Part shown: one piece after another, positions 62,429 through 62,816 of the stretch
How positions within the stretch are numbered: the stretch's first letter is position 1
Layout of the letters: every line of letters begins with the position of its first letter
Source of the DNA: Desulfobacterales bacterium
GTDB lineage: Bacteria > Desulfobacterota > Desulfobacteria > Desulfobacterales > UBA11574
Length of the DNA stretch: 62,816 nucleotides
Direction: 5' to 3'
Assembly: GCA_030145345.1 (NCBI GenBank)
Contig: JAQYVT010000008.1
Span: 1 to 62,816, forward strand
Notes under the pieces: generated by a model
Seen by the model: the letters and a program-made list of their open reading frames with translations, nothing else
Told to the model about the DNA's origin: nothing
Databases searched by the model: none
Translations under genes and position numbers: made by a program

Positions 62429-62816
62429 TTCGGTTTCCTGTTTGAAAAAATTTCTTTTTTTCTTTTTGTCGTCTTCATCCTGGAATCCTTACATAAAGTT
62501 ATCCCATTGACAAATGAAAAAAAACCAACTCGATTTTCGAATCCCCTGTTTTAGCAGTGAAGGTGTTTTGCGATGGTGTTTTCTGGAAGACGATATGTTT
62601 ATCCGCCTCTGGCGGGCTTGAGAAAAGCACGCTGCGACGTTAAGGTTCATATCATTTTGAAAAAAAATAATGGCGATGGGCCATTTTTATAGAAATTCAT
62701 TTAAAATAAATCTACCCAAGGGATATTATCTAAAAAGAATCTTGACACCCAAAATGCCGTAAGTCTACAAAAAGGAATATCCGATCTCAGAGCCCGGATT
62801 AATTTGTCAAGGACGT
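62429..62816. other. Window end: intergenic, one dispersed repeat
   Basis: No gene is seen. It contains the minus-strand repeat copy at 62546-62620. A TTGACA at about 62742 could be a promoter of a gene outside the window. Confidence 0.4.
62546..62620 (-). repeat. Dispersed repeat, copy 2
   Basis: On the minus strand, AGCCCGCCAGAGGCGGATAA then CATATCGTCTTCCAGAAAAC, to CCTTCACTGCTAA, matching 43943-44010 at most positions. Confidence 0.6.

Noticed and set aside
1-62816. CRISPR array or prophage
   Set aside because: No regularly spaced repeats with unique spacers and no phage structural or integrase genes were found.

Overview
The window looks like a chromosomal segment from an anaerobic deltaproteobacterium, most likely a Desulfobacterales (Desulfobacterota) relative. 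This is inferred from gene content and protein flavour: a complete dcw (division and cell wall) cluster with a MurE-MurF fusion, an acyl-CoA dehydrogenase/EtfBA operon, several PilZ, PAS and HD-GYP signalling proteins, sigma-54 regulation, B12-type radical SAM proteins, and short structured intergenic repeats. No rRNA or other phylogenetic marker was available, so the genus is not claimed.

Layout. 1-7.8 kb: WYL regulator, VanZ-like protein, threonyl-tRNA synthetase, RNase D, HD-GYP phosphodiesterase and a metallo-beta-lactamase-fold hydrolase. 8-11.7 kb: a minus-strand operon tetR > acyl-CoA dehydrogenase > etfB > etfA, preceded by a 36-bp palindrome that is probably the TetR operator; the dehydrogenase lacks the usual catalytic glutamate. 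11.75-11.9 kb: a small hairpin-bounded element resembling a non-autonomous IS200/IS605-type remnant. 12-17.5 kb: hydrolase, rhomboid protease, radical SAM protein, MEMO1-family protein, a repeat-filled gap, thioesterase, FmdB zinc ribbon and tRNA-Val(GAC). 18.1-35.6 kb: the dcw cluster mraZ-rsmH-ftsL-ftsI-murEF-mraY-murD-ftsW-murG-murC-murB-ftsQ-ftsA-ftsZ, all on the plus strand, with probable MraZ boxes upstream. It supplies peptidoglycan precursors and the divisome core; no ddl gene is present.

35.6-46.7 kb: a B12-binding radical SAM protein, then signalling genes: two PilZ proteins, a hybrid histidine kinase, a receiver lacking its phosphoacceptor Asp, a PAS-LuxR regulator, a cysteine-cluster protein and a sigma-54 activator with a degenerate receiver. 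46.7-51.1 kb: the activator is divergent from a tightly packed four-gene operon: a divergent pyruvoyl SpeD-like decarboxylase, a GNAT/FemAB-like acyltransferase, an ATP-grasp ligase and a fold-III PLP decarboxylase. The operon has a well-formed -24/-12 promoter and two upstream 12-bp repeats. I consider this the best candidate for an undescribed pathway: a regulated locus that appears to make, ligate and acylate an amine.

51-62.8 kb: a receiver-cyclase protein, a four-helix-bundle pseudogene between 25-bp inverted repeats, lipB-lipA, a triple zinc-ribbon protein, a fused glycosyltransferase, and a minus-strand gnd-zwf-TVP38-pgl-mscS group (oxidative pentose phosphate pathway). The window ends with a broken DUF547 gene and a dispersed repeat. 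Several intergenic repeat families recur through the window and are described individually.
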